DNA from: CAIRTM01 sp963723235
Lineage (GTDB): Bacteria > Desulfobacterota > WTBG01 > CAIYCZ01 > CAIRTM01
Assembly: GCA_963723235.1 (NCBI GenBank)
Contig: CAVRPV010000017.1
Span: 124,001-188,000 of the forward strand
Direction: 5' to 3'
DNA: 64,000 nucleotides
The notes below the pieces were generated by a model. That model saw only the letters and a program-made list of their open reading frames with translations, had not been told where the DNA came from and did no database searches. Shown one piece after another: positions 60,146 to 64,000 of the stretch (position 1 is its first letter; each line of letters opens with the position of its first letter). A program made the translations under genes and the position numbers.

Positions 60146-61848
60146 ATGAACCAACCAATACAACACATCACTACGGATCTCTTAATCATCGGCGGCGGCA
60201 CGGCCGGATGCATGGCAGCCATATTCGCCAAACGCGCGGCGCCGACCTGTTCGGTAACCATCGTTGAAAAAGCGCATATCCGGCGCTCCGGCTGCCTCGC
60301 CATGGGCCTGAATGCAGTCAATGCCCACCTGGTGTCCGACACCCCGGAAGATTACCTTGCCTATGTCCGGCATGATAATTACGATATTGTCCGCGATGAC
60401 CTGGTGCTCTCAATCGGCAGGCGTTTAAACCGCATGACCGCAGAAATCGAGCGACTGGGCGTGCCGTTTCCGCGCACGCCGCAGGGCGATTTTATCGCAC
60501 GCTCCCCGCGCTCAATTATCATGCACGGTGAACTGCTCAAGCCGCTTCTGGCGGATGCGGTTACAACCGCCGGGGTAACAGTTTTAAACCGCAGTCCTGT
60601 TTTTCGCCTGCTGTGCAATGCGAACGGAGAGGTCATGCGGAGCACTTGCCTACAGCATGCGCACACACGAATTTGTACACCTGAGCGCTCCTGCCGTTCT
60701 GATCTGCACCGGAGGAGCCAGCGGCATATATCGTCCCTCAAATCCCGGCCTGGCCCGCACCAAAACCTGGTACTGCCCGTACAATGCAGGGTCCGGACTT
60801 GCAATGGGGCTGCGCTCCGGAGCTGAAATGACCTCCTTTGAAATGCGCTTTGTGGCCCTGCGCACCAAGGACGTCATCGCCCCCACCGGAACCCTGGTGC
60901 TGGGAACCGGCATGCGCCAGTGCAATGCCCGCGGCGCTGCCCTATACCCGCCAAAAGGAGGAAATGCTGGGCCGCTCTCTTACCACCTGTGAGCGTCTTT
61001 TGTTTACCATCCAGGAGCATAAAAACGGCAGCGGCCCCTGCTATGTTGATATCAGCGGCCTTGACCGGAGCGGCTACGATACCCTGATTGAAAGCTATCT
61101 CAACATGGCCCCGTCAATTGTTCTGCATTTGCTCGGAGATATCTCCCGGCCGCTGCAACGGGTGGAGATTTGCGGATCAGAGCCCTATATAAACGGGGGT
61201 CACGGAATGGCCGGTTTCTGGATTGACACGCACCGCCGTACAACCATCCCCGGCCTGTACGCTGCCGGAGACGCTGCCGGAGGGGCCCCGAAAAAATACA
61301 TCACGGGCTGTTTTGCCGAGGCGCAGATGGCCGTTGAACATTTCCTGTCCTGTCCAGCCGGCACTTCCCGGCCCACGGCCTCTGAGGCAATGGTTGCTGA
61401 AGCTTTGCAGGAGGCTTCACGGCCGCTCTCGTCCGAACCCGGACTGGGCTTCTCAGCAGTTGAAGAGCGCATGCAGAAAATCATGGAGGAATACGCCGGC
61501 GGCAGTACGCAAAACTACGAAACCAGCCGCGATAAACTGCTGCTGGCGCGCTCCTATCTGGAGGATTTGGAACATCGCAGCTGCGACATGTTTGCCGCAA
61601 CCCCGCATGAGCTGATGCGCACACACGAAACCGCCGACCGTATCGTGCTTGCGCGCCTGCTGGTCGAGCATCTGCTGGCCCGCCGTGAAACGCGCTGGCC
61701 CTGTTACCAGACCCGGCTTGACTATCCGCTGCGCAATGACCTTGAATTCAAGGTCTTCATTAATTCACGCCTGGAAGGCGGCCGCATCAGCATCTACACA
61801 CGCGAACCGGCGCCGCCCTACGCAGACGCGCCCCTGGAGAACGCCTGA
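60146..61848 (+). CDS. AprA-like adenylylsulfate reductase flavoprotein (two frameshifts)
   Basis: A FAD protein of the fumarate reductase/AprA family. It starts with TTDLLIIGGGTAGCMAAIFA and carries AprA-like blocks: RRSGCLAMGLNAVNAHL, IYRPSNPG...WYCPYNAGSG, SGAEMTSFEMRFV, GGHGMAGFWIDT (histidine aligning with the AprA active-site region) and LYAAGDAAGGAPKKYITGCFAEAQ. Removing one base near 60635 and one near 60956 gives 566 residues, shorter than dissimilatory AprA (~650). It would reduce APS to sulfite. The AprB-like gene follows with no gap. Confidence 0.85.
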
Positions 61849-62184
61849 ATGACTGTGCGCATTGATGTAGAGCGCTGTAACGGCTGCGGCAAACGCCCTG
61901 AGGGTTGCTGCGAGGAAATCTGCCCGGGCGATCTTTTTTACCGCGAACACGGCAAAGCCCAGCTGCGGGAACCCTCCGACTGCTGGGATTGCTTTGCCTG
62001 CGTCAAGGCCTGCCCGCGCGAAGCCCTCTGCATTGAACTGCCCTTTCAAATATCGGAATCACGCCACCGGCTCTCCGCGCGCATCAAGGACGGCACTATT
62101 CTCTGGAAAATGTATGATCTTGCCGGAAATCTCATTAACCAGTGCAGCATACCCAATCGGGTAGTGCCCAGGAGAATCGCCTGA
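61849..62184 (+). CDS. AprB-like ferredoxin, adenylylsulfate reductase beta subunit family
   Basis: 111 residues with two [4Fe-4S] clusters: CNGCGKRPEGCCEEICPGD (the AprB-type first cluster with a long insert) and CWDCFACVKACPREAL. The DCWDCFACVK run is typical of AprB. It lacks most of the long C-terminal tail of dissimilatory AprB (~150 residues). It starts immediately after the aprA-like stop, so the two are certainly one complex by context. Confidence 0.87.
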   Translation: MTVRIDVERCNGCGKRPEGCCEEICPGDLFYREHGKAQLREPSDCWDCFACVKACPREALCIELPFQISESRHRLSARIKDGTILWKMYDLAGNLINQCSIPNRVVPRRIA

Positions 62185-62230
62185 CGGAGACGAACAATGA
62201 CAGCAACACACCTGCAGCGAGATACCCGGT

Positions 62231-63581
62231 ATGTGCCCTGAACCGACCTTCCCCTGCACGCCGCATTCGACTGACAGTCAACTGAAACTCAGCGGCGTCT
62301 ATGCCCAGCGCCAGAAAGGCCTGTGGATGCAAAGAATTAAAATCCAGGGCGGTGTGCTCGAGGCTGAAGACTGGCAGACGCTGGCCGGACTTGCGCGCAC
62401 ATATACACCCGGCACGCCTCTTTTGATAACAACGCGCCAGTGCATTGAATTTCACAATATCAACTCGAAGAGAATCTGCCTGCGCTGCAGCAAGAGCTGG
62501 CTGCGGCCGGATTTACCGGCCTGGGCGCCTGCGGCGACACCCTGCGCAACATCACGCTGTGTCCCGGCAACGGCCTGTGCCCTGACAGCGTTGACTTCAG
62601 CGCCGCAGCTGCGGCGACCAGGCAGGTACTTGAAGTCGTTTGAGGGTGTCTACAGCCTCCCGCGCAAATTTAAAATCAGCTTTTCAGGCTGTGAGCGCTT
62701 CTGCGCCCAGCCCTATATCAATGATCTGGGTTTCACCGCGCAGGTGCGCGGCAACGATGATAACCGTCAGGCTCATCGGGGCCGGATCACTTGGCGCGAA
62801 GCCTGAAACCGGCATAGAGCTGGCCGACAACATCAGGCCTGAGCATATTCCCGCAATGGCGCTGGCAGCCCTGCGAATATTCAACACCCACGGCAACCGT
62901 GAAAACCGCCGAAAAGCCAGGCTGCGCCATATCAGGCAGGAACTTGGCGATGAAGCCTTTATCTCACTTTTCAAAACTGAATACGCAGCCTGCATGGAAC
63001 ATGTTCCCCCCGGCCCGCCGGTTTTGCTGGCTGCATCAGGCATGCATCCTGCAGCTGAAATCAATGTTCCGTGCGGCCTTCTGACCCCGGATCAGGCGGA
63101 TGCGCTTGCGGCGATACTCAAAGCTACACATGCCTGCGCGCGCATTCACAATCATCACCGCATTGCTCTTTTCGCTGAAGACAGTGAAGCGCTATGCACG
63201 GCCCTGCAAGAAAATCATGAACTGCAGCCGCTGCTGGACGGACCGGATATCGTATCGTGCCCCGGCACCACTTTTTGCTCGCAGGCGATCGTCAATACCC
63301 ACGCTGCTGAAACAGCCTTGCGCGCGCACCTGAGCGCAACATACGCAACGCCCATACGAATTTCCGGGTGCCCAAACGGCTGCTCACATGCTACAATAGG
63401 TCCTATAGGCCTGAGCGGACGCATTCAACGGGATGCCGACGGAACGCCTCGTGAAGGTTTTCAGGTACTGATTGGCGGGCATCTGGGCCTGCAGCCGGGA
63501 TGCGCGCGGCCCCACAGTGCTTTTGTGCCGACAACTGAGATCGCCGCTTTTATACAAAACCTGCACATACAAACGCCGTAG
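62231..63581 (+). CDS. Siroheme [4Fe-4S] sulfite/nitrite reductase (three frameshifts)
   Basis: Ferredoxin-type sulfite reductase that would reduce sulfite to sulfide. LSGVYAQRQKGLWMQRIKI, TTRQCIEF, ACGDTLRNITLCPGNGLC, LPRKFKISFSGC, GAGSLGAKPETG, VSCPGTTFC and ISGCPNGCSHATIGPIG are all recognisable. Adding a base near 62459 and removing one near 62635 and one near 62760 gives 449 residues. The ATG at 62231 lacks a ribosome site; a better-placed ATG at 62197 (GGAG upstream) is out of frame, so a further shift near 62235 is possible. It follows the aprAB-like pair by 46 bases. Confidence 0.85.
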
Positions 63582-63596
63582 CCCGCATGAAGCATT

Positions 63597-63770
63597 AACA
63601 GGGTTTTGAAAGATTTTTTTATACAGGAAATTCAAAAATGCTCAAACTCCGTCCCTGGGATAAAAGGGATGCACGACACGCAAAATCATTTGTAGGGGCA
63701 CGGCATGCCGTGCCCCTACCATACGAACAATGCGTAACAATGCAACAGATGGAAATTTTGCAACAGCCTA
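63597..63770. repeat. Palindromic intergenic repeat element, copy 2 (diverged, with inserted palindrome)
   Basis: Begins with aaCAGGGTTTTGAA and ends with TTTTGCAACAGCCT, like the element at 54632-54784 in the same orientation. The middle is unrelated and carries a perfect 28-base palindrome (63692-63719). Confidence 0.65.
63692..63719. repeat. Perfect 28-base palindrome GTAGGGGCACGGCA/TGCCGTGCCCCTAC
   Basis: The two 14-base halves are exact reverse complements with no loop. Similar GTAGGGGC...GCCCCTAC palindromes are dispersed in many environmental bacterial genomes. It lies between the sulfite reductase and the ThiF-type gene. Confidence 0.9.
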
Positions 63771-63784
63771 GTAAGGATACACGT

Positions 63785-64000
63785 ATGCCGCTGACACCTG
63801 CCGAAATAGAGCGCTATCGCCGCCAGATTATGATTGAAGGCTGGGACATTGCCGGACAGGAACGCCTGCAATCCGCCACCGTATTCATTGCCGGTGCAGG
63901 CGGCCTGGGCTCCCCGGTGAGCATGTACCTTGCAGCATGCGGAGTCGGCACCCTGCGTATCTGCGACTGCGGTGAGCCGGAACTCTCAAACTTGAACCGC
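63785..64000 (+). CDS. ThiF/MoeB/HesA family E1-like adenylyltransferase (partial, 5' end only)
   Basis: The first 72 residues of an E1-like enzyme that adenylates the C-terminus of a ubiquitin-like sulfur carrier. MPLTPAEIERYRRQIMIEGW is the typical MoeB/ThiF start, GAGGLGSPVSMYLA is the nucleotide loop, and SNLNR at the window edge holds the arginine finger. AAGGA precedes the ATG. Its place after a sulfite reductase suggests it serves cysteine or homocysteine synthesis rather than molybdopterin, which is inference. Confidence 0.9.
   Translation, partial: MPLTPAEIERYRRQIMIEGWDIAGQERLQSATVFIAGAGGLGSPVSMYLAACGVGTLRICDCGEPELSNLNR

Noticed and set aside
60146..62184. Dissimilatory sulfate reduction locus
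   Set aside because: The Apr-like subunits are too short, and sat, qmo and dsr genes are absent; neighbours are amino-acid synthesis genes.

Overview
The window (about 50% GC) reads as chromosomal DNA of an anaerobic bacterium. RpoB, RpoC and EF-Tu look most like those of Desulfobacterota (former Deltaproteobacteria). The strongest phenotype hints are an AprAB-like pair, a COG1900 (DUF39) homocysteine-synthesis protein and many Fe-S and radical-SAM enzymes. No 16S rRNA lies in the window, so the placement is an inference.

Layout. (1) 1-12.0 kb, minus strand: a transcription/translation block read as tRNA-Val, tRNA-Thr, tRNA-Tyr, tRNA-Gly, tRNA-Thr, tuf, rpmG, tRNA-Trp, secE, nusG, rplK, rplA, rplJ, rplL, rpoB, rpoC (rpoC runs off the left edge). 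(2) 12.2-17.3 kb, minus: an ASKHA/ferredoxin activator protein, panC, panB, a bifunctional-nuclease-fold protein and an HTH-HD-GYP protein behind a near-perfect sigma-70 promoter. (3) 17.6-25.2 kb: an M48 (Ste24) protease on plus, then a minus-strand run xseA, xseB, ispA, dxs, tlyA with 4-base overlaps, and rlmN. (4) 25.4-31.4 kb, plus: a small cassette of oxidoreductase, radical-SAM enzyme and glycosyltransferase, then a PHP phosphoesterase, citrate synthase and RNase HI. (5) 31.5-34.1 kb, minus: a damaged gene for a large secreted repeat protein (RCC1 repeats, thrombospondin type-3 repeats, two copies of a 119-residue module). (6) 34.4-38.3 kb: tRNA-Ala, a GGDEF protein and htpG. (7) 38.5-52.1 kb: a cell-surface glycan locus with a WbpB/WbpE/WbpD-like set, glycosyltransferases, multi-pass membrane proteins, an SGNH hydrolase, a SPASM radical-SAM protein and a methyltransferase. 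(8) 52.2-64 kb, plus: a sulfur island with thiazole synthesis genes (thiE-like, thiF, thiS, thiG, thiH), an IscR/Rrf2 regulator, cysK, COG1900 and NIL-ferredoxin homocysteine genes, a second cysK, AprA- and AprB-like genes, a siroheme sulfite reductase and the start of a ThiF/MoeB-type E1 enzyme.

The most interesting system is the sulfur island. It appears to join an APS-reductase-like flavoprotein pair, a sulfite reductase, two cysteine synthases and the direct aspartate-semialdehyde-to-homocysteine module under one Fe-S regulator. It may also include a ubiquitin-like sulfur carrier. Two related repeat elements bracket the stretch from thiH to the sulfite reductase.

Caution: from about 21 kb onward many genes carry single-base frameshifts, at least 23 in all. 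Removing or adding one base at each site restores a full-length protein of normal size in nearly every case. Because essential genes (dxs, ispA) are hit as well, uncorrected sequencing error is the likeliest cause, and broken genes should not be read as pseudogenes without checking.
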